64,000 nucleotides of DNA from Thermus islandicus DSM 21543 (GCF_000421625.1 NZ_ATXJ01000007.1:31400-95399), one strand, 5' to 3'. Numbered from the stretch's first letter, positions 6,852-16,329 are shown. Program-made: numbers and translations. The notes: a model not told the origin generated them from the sequence alone.

Positions 6852-8705
6852 CTACACCTCCTGGACCTCGAGGGTGGCCTCGAGCCTCCCTTCCCCCTCG
6901 AGGTAGCGGATGGGCAGGACCACCCCCACCTGTCCCCCTGCCCCGTAGAGGGCCTGGATCACCGGGGCGTAGCGGGCCTCCACCACCTGGCGGCGCACCT
7001 TACGGGTGCGGGTGACCTCCTCGTCGTCCGGGTGCAGCTCCTTGGGCAGGAGGGCGAAGCGCCGGATCTTGAGCTTCTCAGGAAGGGTCTCGTTGACCAT
7101 GCGGATCTCCTCGGCGATCAGGGCCCGGACCTCGGGGCGCTCGGTGAGGGACTGGTAGGTGGTGAAGGGGAGGCCTCGCCTCCTGGCCCAGTTCTGTACG
7201 GTCTCCGGATCCAGCTCTATGAGGGCGGCGACGAAGGGCCGCCCGTGCCCTAAGACGATGGCCTCGCGGATATAGGGGGAGTACTTGAGGCGGTTTTCCA
7301 GAAACTGGGGGGCGAAGGGGGTACCGTCCTGGAGGGCGCCCACCTCCTTGACCCGCCCGAGGATCACCAGGTGCCCCCGCTCATCAAAGAAGCCGGCATC
7401 CCCCGTGCGAAAGAAACCGTCCTCGGTGAAGCTTTCCGCCGTGGCCCTCTCCTGCTTGTAGTACCCCTGGAAGACCTGGGGCCCCCGCACCTGGATCTCC
7501 CCCTCCTCGCTCAGGCGCACCTCCGTCCCCGGCAAAGGCGGGCCCACGGTCTCCGGAGGGGCGTCCCCGGCGGCGTGGGCGGTGGTGGCCGCGGCCGTCT
7601 CCGACTGGCCGTAGACCTGGCGGATGTCCAGGCCGAGGGCGCGGAAGAAGGTGAAGACCTCAGGGCCCAAAGGGGCCCCCCCGGTGACGGCGATGCGGCA
7701 GGCGGCGAGGCCAAGCCTCGCCCTTAAGGGCCTGGCGAGGAGAGGGTAGAAGAGGGCCCGCTTCAGGTTGAGCCAAGCCCCCACCTTCTCCCCCCGGAAC
7801 TCCCGGTTCGCCCCCTCCAGGAGAGCCCCCATCCCCACGCGAAAGAAGAAGCGCTTCAAGGGGTCGGCGTCCGCCATCCGGCTTTGGATCAGGCTCGCCA
7901 TGTCCTCCCAAAGCCTCGGCGGGGCCAGGAAGAAGTCGGGCTGGACCTCCTTGAGGTCCTCCCGCAGGGTGGCGGGATCCTCGGGGAAGTGGACGGTGGC
8001 GCCCTCCACCAGGGCCTGGACCACGGTGAGCATCTGCTCCCCGATCCAGGGGAGGGGCAGGTAGCTGAAGACAAAGGCCCCCCTCTGGAAGCCCAGGGCC
8101 TTTCTCAAGGCTTCGTGCCCCGCGAGGAGGTTTTGGTGGGAGAGCCGGGCGAGCTTGCTCCGCCCCGTGGTGCCCGAGGTGGGGGCGAGGAGGACGGTCT
8201 CCTCCGGCTGGCGCCGCTTTAGGGCCTCCTCCCCCACCTTGGGGTCGCCGAAGGCCTGGCTAAAGCGCCGGACCTTTCCCCGGAAGTGGCGGCTCATCCC
8301 CGCCTCCTCCCACACCAGGACGAAGTCCACCAGGTGGAGGTAGGGGTAAACCTTGTCCAGCTGCTCCTCATCGGAGACCACGATGCCCCTGGCCCCGGTG
8401 AACTCCAGGAAGTAGCCCACCTCCTCGGGCATGGCGTCGGCGTAGATGCCCATGGGGAAGGCCCCCAGGACCTGGGCGGCGAGCTCCGCCTCCACCCACT
8501 CGGGGGCGTTGTGGCCCAGGATGGCCAACACCTCGCCCTCCTTAAGACCCAAAGCGGAAAGCCCCCCGGCGAGGCTAAGCGTCCGCTCCAGAAGCGCCCG
8601 CCAGGAGGTCTTCTGCCACACCCCGAGCCGCTTCACCCGGAGGGCCGGGGCCTCGGGGTGTTCCTTGGCGTGCCTAACCAGGTGTTCCAGAAGGGTTCCC
8701 CGCAT
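6852..8705 (-). CDS. AMP-forming acyl-CoA synthetase (long-chain fatty acid / carboxylate-CoA ligase family)
   Basis: A 617-residue ANL-superfamily enzyme that would activate a carboxylic acid to its CoA thioester through an acyl-AMP. The AMP-binding P-loop is APTSGTTGRSKLA (about 173-185). YGQSETAA (about 365) and the FRTGDAGFFDERGHLVILGR motif region (about 425) follow, and the C-terminal domain has lysine-containing TRTRKVRRQ. It lies between livG and livM with gaps of 6 and 1 bp, so it is co-expressed with the importer. The transported ligand may therefore be a carboxylate that is trapped as a CoA ester on entry. The exact substrate is not readable from sequence. Confidence 0.85.
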   Translation of the reverse strand: MRGTLLEHLVRHAKEHPEAPALRVKRLGVWQKTSWRALLERTLSLAGGLSALGLKEGEVLAILGHNAPEWVEAELAAQVLGAFPMGIYADAMPEEVGYFLEFTGARGIVVSDEEQLDKVYPYLHLVDFVLVWEEAGMSRHFRGKVRRFSQAFGDPKVGEEALKRRQPEETVLLAPTSGTTGRSKLARLSHQNLLAGHEALRKALGFQRGAFVFSYLPLPWIGEQMLTVVQALVEGATVHFPEDPATLREDLKEVQPDFFLAPPRLWEDMASLIQSRMADADPLKRFFFRVGMGALLEGANREFRGEKVGAWLNLKRALFYPLLARPLRARLGLAACRIAVTGGAPLGPEVFTFFRALGLDIRQVYGQSETAAATTAHAAGDAPPETVGPPLPGTEVRLSEEGEIQVRGPQVFQGYYKQERATAESFTEDGFFRTGDAGFFDERGHLVILGRVKEVGALQDGTPFAPQFLENRLKYSPYIREAIVLGHGRPFVAALIELDPETVQNWARRRGLPFTTYQSLTERPEVRALIAEEIRMVNETLPEKLKIRRFALLPKELHPDDEEVTRTRKVRRQVVEARYAPVIQALYGAGGQVGVVLPIRYLEGEGRLEATLEVQEV

Positions 8706-8711
8706 CTTCCC

Positions 8712-9461
8712 TCACCCTTGGCCCAGGTAGGCCTCCACCACCTTCGGGTCCTTCCGCACCCCCTCCGGGGGGCCGTAGTAGAGGACCTCTCCGTAGGAGA
8801 GGACCAAGACCCGGTCGGAAAGCTCCAAGACGGCCCTCAGGTCGTGCTCCACCCAGAGAAGGGTCACCCCCCACTCCTCCCGGGCGTCCAGGAGGAAACG
8901 GGCTAGGTCCTGCTTCTCCTCCAGGGCGAGCCCCGCCATGGGCTCGTCCAGGAGGAGGAGTTTGGGCCTGCCCGCGAGGGCCCTGGCCACCTCTACCCGC
9001 TTCTGAAGCCCGTAGGGAAGCATTCCCGCTGGGGCATGGCGGTAGGGGGAGAGGTGGAGGTAGTCCAGGATCTCCTCGGCCCAGGCCCGAACCCGCCATT
9101 CCCGCTCCGCCTGGGGCAGGGCCATGGGGTAGGTGGGAAGGGCGAGCTCCGCCCCCAGCTTCACGTTGTCCAAGACGCTCATCCCGCGGAAGAGCTCCAG
9201 CCCCTGAAAGGTGCGGCCTAGGCCCATCCGGGCCCTCTCCTGGGGGCTCTTCCCCTTGAGGCTTTGGCCTAGGAAGACCACTTCCCCCTTCTCCGGGGCG
9301 TAGACCCCGGAGAGGACGTTTAAGAGGGTGGTCTTCCCGGCCCCGTTGGGCCCAATGACGGCGAAGAACTCCCCCTCGCTCACGGAAAACCGCACCCCTG
9401 CGAGGGCCTTTACCCCCTTGAAGGAGAGGTGGAGATCTTGGACCTCGAGGATCACACCCAC
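8712..9461 (-). CDS. livG: ABC transporter ATPase, LivG family
   Basis: One of two cytoplasmic ATPases energising the HAAT importer. The 249-residue protein has Walker A GPNGAGKTT near residue 38 and a Q-loop region. The LivG-type signature LPYGLQKRVEVARALA (about 153-168) replaces the canonical LSGGQ, and Walker B LLLLDEPMAG follows. GTG at 9461 is used, overlapping the end of livF by 10 bp, which suggests translational coupling. The C-terminus (LSYGEVLYYGPPEGVRKDP) is typical of the family. Confidence 0.92.
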   Translation of the reverse strand: MGVILEVQDLHLSFKGVKALAGVRFSVSEGEFFAVIGPNGAGKTTLLNVLSGVYAPEKGEVVFLGQSLKGKSPQERARMGLGRTFQGLELFRGMSVLDNVKLGAELALPTYPMALPQAEREWRVRAWAEEILDYLHLSPYRHAPAGMLPYGLQKRVEVARALAGRPKLLLLDEPMAGLALEEKQDLARFLLDAREEWGVTLLWVEHDLRAVLELSDRVLVLSYGEVLYYGPPEGVRKDPKVVEAYLGQG

Positions 9462-10231
9462 CGTTTCCTCCTCCGGTAGCGCTTCGCCTGACGGAAGCCC
9501 ACCTCCTCCTTTCCCAAGTAGAACTCCATCACGTCCTGGTCCTCCGCCGCCGCCTTGGCGTCCCCCTCAAACACCACCCGGCCCCTTTCCAACACGTAGA
9601 CCCGGTCCGCCACGGCCAGGGCCGCCCGGGCGTTCTGCTCCACCAGGAGGAGGCTTAGGCCCTTTTCCCGCCTGAGGGCGTCTAGCGTGGCCATCACCTC
9701 CTCCACGAGCCTGGGCGCGAGGCCCAAGGAGGGCTCGTCCACCACAAGGAGCTTGGGCCGAGTGAGGAGGGCCATGCCTAGGAGGAGCATCTGCTGCTCG
9801 CCCCCCGAGAGGTAGCCCGCCTGCTCGTGGCGGCGCTCGTAGAGGCGGGGGAAGCGCTGAAAGACCTCCTCCATTCCCTCTTTGAGCTCCCTGGGGGAGA
9901 GGCGGTGGCCGGCCGCCACCAGGTTCTCCACCGGGGTCAGGTAGCGGAAGAGGGGGCGCCCCTCCAGGACGGCGGTGAGGCCGAGGGAGGAGATCCTCAC
10001 CGGGTCCAGGTGGGTGGTCTCCTGGCCCAGGAGCCGCACCTGTCCGTCCAGGACCCGCCCCTCAAACTTGGGGAGGAGGCCGGCGATCGCCCGGACCAGG
10101 GAGCTTTTCCCGGCGCCGTTTGGGCCCAGGAGGGCCACGGCCTCCCCCTCGCCCACCTCGAGGGAGACCCCGTCCAGGGCCAGGATCACCCCGCGGTAGA
10201 CCACCTTGAGGTTCGCCACGGAAAGCATCAC
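9452..10231 (-). CDS. livF: ABC transporter ATPase, LivF family
   Basis: This is the second ATPase of the importer. The 259-residue protein has Walker A GPNGAGKSS near residue 37, the ABC signature LSGGEQQMLLLGMAL near 144, Walker B LLVVDEPSLGLAP near 165 and the LivF switch LLVEQNARAAL. The start is GTG at 10231, overlapping the livH stop by 4 bp; the adjacent ATG at 10228 is an equally plausible start. The C-terminus is about 20 residues longer than usual and very basic (KRYRRRKR). Confidence 0.92.
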   Translation of the reverse strand: MMLSVANLKVVYRGVILALDGVSLEVGEGEAVALLGPNGAGKSSLVRAIAGLLPKFEGRVLDGQVRLLGQETTHLDPVRISSLGLTAVLEGRPLFRYLTPVENLVAAGHRLSPRELKEGMEEVFQRFPRLYERRHEQAGYLSGGEQQMLLLGMALLTRPKLLVVDEPSLGLAPRLVEEVMATLDALRREKGLSLLLVEQNARAALAVADRVYVLERGRVVFEGDAKAAAEDQDVMEFYLGKEEVGFRQAKRYRRRKRWV

Positions 10232-11103
10232 ACCCTCTCAATCTGCCGCTCGCCGAAGAGGCCGTAGGGCCTCACGAGGAGGACGAGGAGCACCACCAGG
10301 AAGGGCAGGGCCTCGGTAAAGCCGGGGAGGACGGGCTCCAGGTAGCGCTGGGCCAGGGCCTCGAGGACCCCCAGCAAAAACCCCGCCACCAAGGCCCCGC
10401 CCACCGAGTCCAGCCCCCCCAGGATGGCCACGGGGAAGACCTTGAGGCCGAAGAAGACCAGGTTGTACCCCACCCCGCTGGCCACGGCGAGAAGGGCCCC
10501 GGCGAGGGTGGCGAGGAGGGCGGACACCCCCCAGACCCCCGCCAGGATGCGGGCCGTGGGGATGCCGAGGGCCAAGGCCGCCACCTCCCGCTCGGAGATG
10601 GCCCGGACCAGGACGCCATAGCGGCTCCGCTTTAAGGCAAAGAGGAGGCCGAGGCCCAGGGGAAGGGCCAGGAGCAGGTTCCAGACGGCCCGGGAGGAGA
10701 CGAACACTCCCCCGGCCTGAAACCCCAGGTTGGGCAGGCCTCCCGAGAGGTACTTGAGGTCCGGACCCCAAAGGAGTTGCACCGCCCCGTCCAGAGCGGC
10801 CGCCAGGCCGATGGTGGCCATGATCACCGCCACCACATTCCGGCCGAGCAAAGGCCGCACAAAGCCCCGCTCCACCACAAGCCCGAAGAGGAAGGCCAGG
10901 GGCAAGGCGGCGAGGAGGGCGAGGGGGAGGGGCAAGAGGAGGGCGAAGGTGTAGGTGAGGTAGGCCCCCACCAGAAGGAACTCCCCCACGGCGAAGTTCA
11001 CCACGCTGGTGGCCCGGTAGACGAGGACGAAGCCCAGGGCCAGGAGGCCGTAGAGGGCTCCGTTGGCCAGGCCGCCCACGAGGTAGGGCAGGAGGTCGGA
11101 CAC
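10228..11103 (-). CDS. livH: ABC transporter permease, LivH family
   Basis: This inner-membrane permease pairs with LivM. The 291-residue protein starts SDLLPYLVGGLANGALYGLL and has about eight hydrophobic segments. LivH landmarks include VVNFAVGEFLLVGAYLTY (about 34-52), IMATIGLAAAL near 93 and VFPVAILGGLDSVGGALV near 230. The GTG start at 11103 is preceded by GGGGGAAAGCC, giving a purine-rich ribosome site at suitable distance. It follows livK by 30 bp. Confidence 0.92.
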   Translation of the reverse strand: MSDLLPYLVGGLANGALYGLLALGFVLVYRATSVVNFAVGEFLLVGAYLTYTFALLLPLPLALLAALPLAFLFGLVVERGFVRPLLGRNVVAVIMATIGLAAALDGAVQLLWGPDLKYLSGGLPNLGFQAGGVFVSSRAVWNLLLALPLGLGLLFALKRSRYGVLVRAISEREVAALALGIPTARILAGVWGVSALLATLAGALLAVASGVGYNLVFFGLKVFPVAILGGLDSVGGALVAGFLLGVLEALAQRYLEPVLPGFTEALPFLVVLLVLLVRPYGLFGERQIERV

Positions 11104-11133
11104 GGCTTTCCCCCTGGGGTTGGGAGGGTGGGC

Positions 11134-12318
11134 CTAGGCCAGCTTGAGCCAGTCGGTGATGGCGTTGAACCGGCCGTCCTTGACGCTCGCCCGGTAGAGC
11201 TTGGTGTAGGGGATGCGGTGGTTCACGAACTGGAAGCCCCGGGTCAGGCCCATGGCGTTGTAGTCCCCAAGCTTCTCCAGCTGCTCCACCAGCCCGGCGC
11301 GGGTGAGCTTCCCCGCCTGGGCTGCCCGGCGCATGGCCTCCGCCACGGCCAGGGCCACGGCCAGGCTCCCCATGTAGTAGGTGGGGCGGTACGAGGCGTC
11401 CCGGCCCTTCCGCTGCCGGAACTTGCGCATCTCGTCCACCGCGGGCACCAGGGTGTCGTACCAGTAGGCGTTGTGGTAGGTGACGGTAAAGCCCTCGGCG
11501 GCGGGGCCCGCCCGCTGGATGAGGGCAAGCTCTGCGGAGTAGTAGGTGCCCATGAACCGGGCCTCGAGGCCTTGCTCCCGCGCCGTCCGCAGGATCAGGG
11601 GCTCGGCGGAAAGGGCGTAGCCCTGGAGGAGGACGAAGTCGGGGTTGGCCCGGCGGAGGTTGAGCACCACAGGGGTGGCGTCGGTGAAGGCGGGAGGGGT
11701 GACCTCCTCGTGCACCACCTCCATCCCCAGGGCCTTGGCCCGCTCCTTGGCGTAGGGGATGGGGTCCCGGCCGAACTCGGTGTTGGAGTAGACGAGGGCG
11801 ATCCGGGCCCGGCCCTTCTGCAGGCGCACCTGGCGCAGCAGTGCCTCCACCATGTCGTTGTAGGTGGGGCCAAAGACGAAGATGGTGGGGTAGGTCTTGG
11901 GGTCGGCGAGCTCGTTGGCGAAACTGGTGGCGGAGTAGGGGAGGCCGATCCTGGCGATCTCCGGAGCCAGGGCTTTGGAGAGGCCGGTGGAGTCCCCGTA
12001 GACGAAGAGGAGCTCGTCGGCCCTCTCCCGGGAGAGGACCCGGTTGAAGGCCGCCGTTCCCTTGGCCACGTCGTAGCCCGTGTCCTCCACGATGAGCTCC
12101 AGCCTGCGCCCGGCGATGCCTCCCAGGACCTCGTTCACGTAGTCCACCCCGTCCACAAACCCCTCCCGTCCGGCGTTTCCGGCGAAGGCGAAGGGGCCGG
12201 TGAGGGGTAGGAGGGTGGCGAGCTTCACCGTCCGCGCCTGGGCGGTGGCCACGTAGGGCATCCCCAGGGCCGCCAAGGAACCCACGCCAAGCTTCTTCAG
12301 GAACTCCCTGCGCTTCAT
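11134..12318 (-). CDS. livK: Periplasmic substrate-binding protein of the liv-type ABC importer (Tat signal)
   Basis: A type I periplasmic binding protein of 394 residues. The first 28 residues are a twin-arginine signal (KRREFLKKLG, then GSLAALGMPYVATAQA), so it is probably exported folded by Tat; no lipobox cysteine is present. The mature part begins RTVKLATLLPLTGPFAFAG, typical of the LivK/AmiC fold, with VYGDSTG and AYWYDTLVP segments around the ligand cleft. The ligand is unknown. The acyl-CoA ligase in the operon argues for a carboxylate rather than an amino acid. ATG at 12318 is chosen over upstream in-frame codons because GGGGGAAAGC precedes it and a promoter lies between. Confidence 0.88.
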   Translation of the reverse strand: MKRREFLKKLGVGSLAALGMPYVATAQARTVKLATLLPLTGPFAFAGNAGREGFVDGVDYVNEVLGGIAGRRLELIVEDTGYDVAKGTAAFNRVLSRERADELLFVYGDSTGLSKALAPEIARIGLPYSATSFANELADPKTYPTIFVFGPTYNDMVEALLRQVRLQKGRARIALVYSNTEFGRDPIPYAKERAKALGMEVVHEEVTPPAFTDATPVVLNLRRANPDFVLLQGYALSAEPLILRTAREQGLEARFMGTYYSAELALIQRAGPAAEGFTVTYHNAYWYDTLVPAVDEMRKFRQRKGRDASYRPTYYMGSLAVALAVAEAMRRAAQAGKLTRAGLVEQLEKLGDYNAMGLTRGFQFVNHRIPYTKLYRASVKDGRFNAITDWLKLA

Positions 12319-12349
12319 GCTTTCCCCCTTCCTGGCGGATCGTGGGAGG

Positions 12350-12378
12350 AAGATACCACACCCTTTTCCTCCCCGCAA
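12350..12378 (-). promoter_or_regulatory. Promoter of the liv operon
   Basis: Reading the minus strand, TTGCGG (12378-12373) and TATCTT (12355-12350) are separated by 17 bases. That fits a sigma-A type promoter with a leader of about 25 bases carrying the GGGGGA ribosome site of livK. The -35 lies about 10 bp from the divergent box of the argH-like gene, so the two could compete or be co-regulated. Confidence 0.6.
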
Positions 12379-12384
12379 GTCCCT

Positions 12385-12390
12385 TAGGAT
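12385..12390 (+). promoter_or_regulatory. -10 box of the argH-like gene (leaderless)
   Basis: TAGGAT is followed by exactly six bases and the GTG start at 12397. It lies immediately beside the divergent liv promoter. No clear -35 was found. Confidence 0.5.
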
Positions 12391-12396
12391 GAAGGC

Positions 12397-13857
12397 GTGC
12401 GCTGGCACGGGGCTTTCCGCCGTTTTGTCCTCTTAAGGCACTATCGCTTTGCCCGGGAGGTCCTGGTGCCCCACTTCTTTGACGCCCTTACCGCCTATGC
12501 CCTGGAGCTCGCTCGGCTTGGCCTCCCCCACGCCCGGGAGGCGGTGGCCGCCCTGAGGGAGCTCCGCACCCTGCCCCTTCCCAGCTTCACCGGGGAGGTG
12601 GAGGACGTCTTCTTCTCCATCCAGGCCCAGCTCTCGGAGCACTGGGGGGAGGAGGTGGCGGGGGCCGTGCGCCAGGGGCTTTCCCGGAACGACCTGGACC
12701 TCACCGTCTTCCGGGCCTACCTTCGGGACCGGACCCTGGCCCTTCTCGCCGACCTCCTCCGCCTAAGGCGGGAAGCCATCCGCATGGCGGAGCGGGTATG
12801 GGCCGTGCCCGTGGTCCTCTACACCCACCACCGCCCGGCCCAGCCCTCCACCTTGGACCACTACCTTCTGGGGGTGGAGGCCCTGCTGTCGCGGGACACA
12901 AGGCGGCTTTTCCTGGCGCTGGCCCACGTGAACCGCTCTCCCCTGGGGGCCAGCGCCCTGGCGGGGAGCCCCTACCCCGTGGACCGGAACCGCCTCGCCG
13001 CCCTCCTGGGGTTTGACGGGCCGGTGGAGCACACCCTGGACGCGGTGGCCTCGGGGGACTACGCCCTGGAGCTGGCCTTTGCCCTAGGGGGCTTGGGGGC
13101 GAGCCTAAGCCGCCTCCTCAGCGACCTCCTGTCCTGGGCGGGGCGGGGGGCCTTTGTGGTGGGGGAGGGGCTTTCCCAGGGCTCCAGCTTAATGCCGCAG
13201 AAGCAGAACCCCGTGGTCCTGGAGCACGCCCGCATCTACGCGGGCAGGCTTCTGGGTGGGGCGGGGCCTTTGGCCTTCCTCAACCACAACACCCCCTTTA
13301 CCGACCTGAACGACCACTCCACCGGGGTCTTGGAGCCCTTGGCCGGGATGCTGGAGGCGGGGGAAGCGGCTTTGGACCTTACCCGGGCGGCCTTAGAGGA
13401 GGGTCGGTTCGTGCCCGAGCTTCTCCTGGAGGAGCTCTCCCCCGAGGTCTTGGCCTCGGAGGCGGTGGACCTCCTGGTGCGGAAGGGGGTTCCCCTTCCC
13501 GAGGCCTACCGGAGGGTGCGGGGGGCCCTGCCGGGCCTCAAGCCCGAGCGATTGGGGGTAGAGCAGGAGGAGCTTCTCGCCTGGATGGACCTCGAGGCCT
13601 TCTTCGCCCGAAGGGAGGTCCTGGGGGGCGTGGGGCCAAAGGCCAGGGCCGAGGCCCTTTCCCGGGCCAAGAAGCGGCTGAAGGAGGACCGGAAGGCCCT
13701 AGCGGGCCTCCGGGCCCGGGTGCGCCTGGCGCGGCGCTGGCTGCAGCACCTCCAGCCGGAGGAAGGCCAAAAGGGTGCGGAGGAGAAGAGGCAGGTAAAA
13801 CCCCAAAAGCAACAGGAAAAGCCCCCAGGCCAGGAGGTGGAAGAGGACACTCTTTAG
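12397..13857 (+). CDS. Argininosuccinate lyase-like protein (fumarase/aspartase superfamily)
   Basis: A 486-residue member of the superfamily that cleaves succinyl adducts with release of fumarate. The superfamily signature is present as [11 protein letters not shown] (about 265-275), against GSS-MPQKKNP in typical ArgH. Other ArgH landmarks are LSRNDLDL near 103, [12 protein letters not shown] near 143 and LNDHST near 306. The Gln in the signature, the shortened N-terminus and the Lys/Gln/Glu-rich tail suggest a paralogue, with biosynthetic ArgH probably elsewhere; the substrate is uncertain. The GTG at 12397 fits a leaderless mRNA. The last 159 bp overlap the convergent TDT-family gene tail to tail. 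Confidence 0.65.
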   Translation: MRWHGAFRRFVLLRHYRFAREVLVPHFFDALTAYALELARLGLPHAREAVAALRELRTLPLPSFTGEVEDVFFSIQAQLSEHWGEEVAGAVRQGLSRNDLDLTVFRAYLRDRTLALLADLLRLRREAIRMAERVWAVPVVLYTHHRPAQPSTLDHYLLGVEALLSRDTRRLFLALAHVNRSPLGASALAGSPYPVDRNRLAALLGFDGPVEHTLDAVASGDYALELAFALGGLGASLSRLLSDLLSWAGRGAFVVGEGLSQGSSLMPQKQNPVVLEHARIYAGRLLGGAGPLAFLNHNTPFTDLNDHSTGVLEPLAGMLEAGEAALDLTRAALEEGRFVPELLLEELSPEVLASEAVDLLVRKGVPLPEAYRRVRGALPGLKPERLGVEQEELLAWMDLEAFFARREVLGGVGPKARAEALSRAKKRLKEDRKALAGLRARVRLARRWLQHLQPEEGQKGAEEKRQVKPQKQQEKPPGQEVEEDTL

Positions 13858-14757
13858 CCCCTCGGCGAGGCTGTGGGTGGCTAGGGTGAAGGCGGCCAGG
13901 GGGAAGACGAGACCCCATAACCCCGGCTGGAAGGCCAGGCGGGTGGGGTGCAGGAGGAGGTTCCCCAGGAGGAGGGCCAAGGCCAGGAGGAGCCACCACC
14001 CCCCAAGGCCCCAAAGGACGGTGCCGAAGAGGAGGAAGGCCTCGAGGCTCCCCGGGAAAAGCCCGGCCTCCTTGGCTCCCTGAAGGAGGGACAGGGGGGC
14101 TAGGATCCCCACCCCCACCGGGGCCAGGCCGATGAAGAGGGAAGGCACGAGCTCGGGGGCTGGGGGCTCGTGGACATAGAGGCGGCCCAGGAGGGTGGCT
14201 CCCACCCAGAGGAAGAGGACCAGGCCAAGCCCCAAGAACATGAGGAGCCAGAAGTAGACCTCTCTGGCCCAGGGGCCCATGAGGGGGAGAAGCGGTCCTC
14301 CTGCCAGGGGGACGACGATGGCCGAGACCGGGGGGATAAACCAGGTGCCGTTGGCCGCCTCAAAGGGCAAGCGGAGCCGGGTGAAGACCAGATAGCCGAT
14401 GAGGAGACTGGTAAGGAGGGTGAGGGGGGCTCCCAGGGCGAAGAGGGTAAGGGCCAGGCCCGGATGCTCCCCTACCCTTAGGCTCGCCAGGCCGAAGAGG
14501 AGGAAGGCCAGGGGGAAGGTAGCGTAAAGCTGGGAAAGCAGGGGGTGGTGGAGTTCCTGCCAGACCTGGCCGGGGTAGCGGAGGAGTTTTCCCAGGAAGA
14601 AGGCCAGGCTCAGGGTGAAGAGGAGGCCCGTGAGGAGGTAGGCCACAAGGGCCAGGGGGAGGAGGCCGAAGGCCTTGAGGACCAAGGCCGTCCCGCTTCC
14701 CCCCATGACCGCGGCGAACCAGGTAGGGTTGAACCACCGCACGCTCATGGGGCCCAT
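13699..14757 (-). CDS. TDT/TehA-SLAC1 family membrane transporter
   Basis: A 352-residue membrane protein with about ten hydrophobic helices and little else. This matches the tellurite-resistance/dicarboxylate transporter (TDT) family, whose members conduct anions or export C4-dicarboxylates or sulfite. The N-terminal [19 protein letters not shown] and the mid-protein [19 protein letters not shown] are family-like. The substrate is unknown. The start may be ATG 14757 or 14748 (SVRWF); neither has a clear ribosome site. Its last 53 codons lie antisense to the end of the argH-like gene and encode the final helix and a polar tail, so the overlap looks real. Confidence 0.7.
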   Translation of the reverse strand: MGPMSVRWFNPTWFAAVMGGSGTALVLKAFGLLPLALVAYLLTGLLFTLSLAFFLGKLLRYPGQVWQELHHPLLSQLYATFPLAFLLFGLASLRVGEHPGLALTLFALGAPLTLLTSLLIGYLVFTRLRLPFEAANGTWFIPPVSAIVVPLAGGPLLPLMGPWAREVYFWLLMFLGLGLVLFLWVGATLLGRLYVHEPPAPELVPSLFIGLAPVGVGILAPLSLLQGAKEAGLFPGSLEAFLLFGTVLWGLGGWWLLLALALLLGNLLLHPTRLAFQPGLWGLVFPLAAFTLATHSLAEGLKSVLFHLLAWGLFLLLLGFYLPLLLRTLLAFLRLEVLQPAPRQAHPGPEAR

Positions 14758-14781
14758 TGTGGAATACCGGGGTGGGGTAGG

Positions 14782-15714
14782 TCAATGCCCCCGGAAGTGC
14801 TCCACGGTACGGCGGATCCCCTCCTGAAAGCCTACCTGGGGTTTCCAGCCGTGGGCCATGAGCTTGAGGGGGGAGAGGACGCTCCTTTCCAGGTCCCCGG
14901 GTCGCGGCGGAGCATGGATCACCTCCGAAATCTTCCCGGCGGCCTCCGCCACGGCCTTGAGGACCTCCCGCGTGGTGTGCCCCTCCCCGGTGCCCACGTT
15001 GTAGACTCCCTCCAAGGAGAAGAGGGCCAGGGTGTGGGCTCGGGCCACGTCTTCCACGTAGATGTAGTCCCGCACGCACCCCTCGTCCCCCGGGGTCCTT
15101 CGGGCGTAGAGGGTCACGGGTTCGCCCTTCCGCACCCGCTCGGCGAAGATGGCCACCACCCCCGCCTCCCCGTGGGGGTCCTGCCTGGGCCCGTAGACGT
15201 TGCCGTAGCGCAGGGAGGCCCACTTTAGGCCGTAGTTCTGCCCGTAAGCGGAAAGGTAAAGCTCAAAGGCGGCCTTGCTGGCGGCGTAGGGGCTCTTGGG
15301 GCGGGGGGGCCAGGTTTCCTCGGCCCTCTCCCCCTCGGGCACCTCCCCGTAGATGGCCCCGCCCGTGGAGGCGAAGACGAGCTTCTCCACGCCATAGCGG
15401 CGGCAGGCCTCGAGGAGGTTCATCCCCCCGAGGAGGTTCACCTCAAAGTCCAGGAAGGGGTTTTCCACGCTCACCTTCACCGAGGCCTGGGCCGCCTGGT
15501 GGGAGACGTGGGTGGGGCGGAACTCCCGGAAGGTCCGCTCCACCCCCTCCTTGTCCCTAAGGTCCACCCCGAAAAAGGGCACGCCTGGGGGGAGGTTTTC
15601 CCGCCTGCCCGTGGAGAGGTTGTCCAGGACCGCCACCTCCACCCCCTCCTTGAGGAGGGCCTCCACGATGTGGCTTCCGATAAACCCTGCACCGCCCGTG
15701 ACGAGTACGCGCAT
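14782..15714 (-). CDS. galE: NAD-dependent UDP-sugar epimerase (GalE-like)
   Basis: An extended SDR of 310 residues, probably converting UDP-glucose/UDP-galactose or the N-acetyl forms. The Rossmann motif TGGAGFIGSH is at residues 6-15, and DNLSTG near 31 specifies NAD. The catalytic Ser is in FASTGGAIYGE and the YAASK pair is near 147. The NTD and C-terminal segment VYNVGTGEG are normal. It matches the T. thermophilus protein crystallised as UDP-glucose 4-epimerase. The ATG at 15714 has a good GGAGG site five bases upstream. The nearest sugar genes are far away in this window. Confidence 0.88.
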   Translation of the reverse strand: MRVLVTGGAGFIGSHIVEALLKEGVEVAVLDNLSTGRRENLPPGVPFFGVDLRDKEGVERTFREFRPTHVSHQAAQASVKVSVENPFLDFEVNLLGGMNLLEACRRYGVEKLVFASTGGAIYGEVPEGERAEETWPPRPKSPYAASKAAFELYLSAYGQNYGLKWASLRYGNVYGPRQDPHGEAGVVAIFAERVRKGEPVTLYARRTPGDEGCVRDYIYVEDVARAHTLALFSLEGVYNVGTGEGHTTREVLKAVAEAAGKISEVIHAPPRPGDLERSVLSPLKLMAHGWKPQVGFQEGIRRTVEHFRGH

Positions 15715-15756
15715 AAAGCCTCCGGGCCTCTGCCCAGAGCGAGTCTACCAAAAGGG

Positions 15757-16323
15757 CTAGCCCACCCTCACCTCGGGCTCATGGCCGGGCCGCCACTTGA
15801 TGGTGCAGCCGATGGCGGGGGCCTCCTTGAGGGGAGGCTCCTGGCTCTGGAGGAGGGCCTCTATGGCGGCCTCGAGGTCGTGGCTTTGCACCTTTTCGGG
15901 AAACTTGGGGCTGTCGTTCACCCGGCCGTGGTAGCGGAGCCGCCTCCTCTCGTCAAAGAGGAAGACCTCGGGGGTGCGCAGGGCCCGGTAGGCCTTGGCC
16001 ACCTCCTGGGTCTCGTCCAGAAGGTAGGGGAAGGGGATCTTGTGCGCCTCGGCAAAGGCCACCATGGCCTCGGGGCGGTCCTCGGGGTAGCGCTCGTAGT
16101 CGTTGGGGTTGATGCCCACGAAGGCCACCCTGCCCCGGTACCGTTCCGCCAGGGCTACGAGCTCGCCGATGGAGCCCTTCACGTAGGGGCAGTGGTTGCA
16201 CATGAAGACCACGGCCAAAAGGGGCTCCGGGAACTGGGAAAGCCTATAGCGCCCGCCCCGGGGGTCGGGGAGCTCGGCGTCTATGAGGGGGCTTTCCAGG
16301 GGAAGCTCGGGGTACTGGAGCAT
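15757..16323 (-). CDS. Thioredoxin-like thiol-disulfide protein (AhpC/TSA type, CNHCP motif)
   Basis: A 188-residue thioredoxin-fold protein close to the structurally solved T. thermophilus probable thiol-disulfide isomerase. The redox pair is in [10 protein letters not shown] near residue 42, where the CxxCP is spaced as in thioredoxin. RTPEVFLFD supplies the cis-Pro loop. No signal peptide is evident, so it is probably cytoplasmic. The ATG at 16323 is chosen because TACCCT (16335-16330) precedes it by exactly six bases with TTGCCG 18 bases further up. Longer in-frame starts would put a poor, Pro/Arg-rich leader in front. Confidence 0.85.
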   Translation of the reverse strand: MLQYPELPLESPLIDAELPDPRGGRYRLSQFPEPLLAVVFMCNHCPYVKGSIGELVALAERYRGRVAFVGINPNDYERYPEDRPEAMVAFAEAHKIPFPYLLDETQEVAKAYRALRTPEVFLFDERRRLRYHGRVNDSPKFPEKVQSHDLEAAIEALLQSQEPPLKEAPAIGCTIKWRPGHEPEVRVG

Positions 16324-16329
16324 GGCCCC

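Noticed and set aside
10238..12361. Minus-strand open frame of 707 codons through livH and livK
   Set aside because: It is a shifted frame rich in Arg, Pro and Gly that overlaps two clear genes on the same strand.
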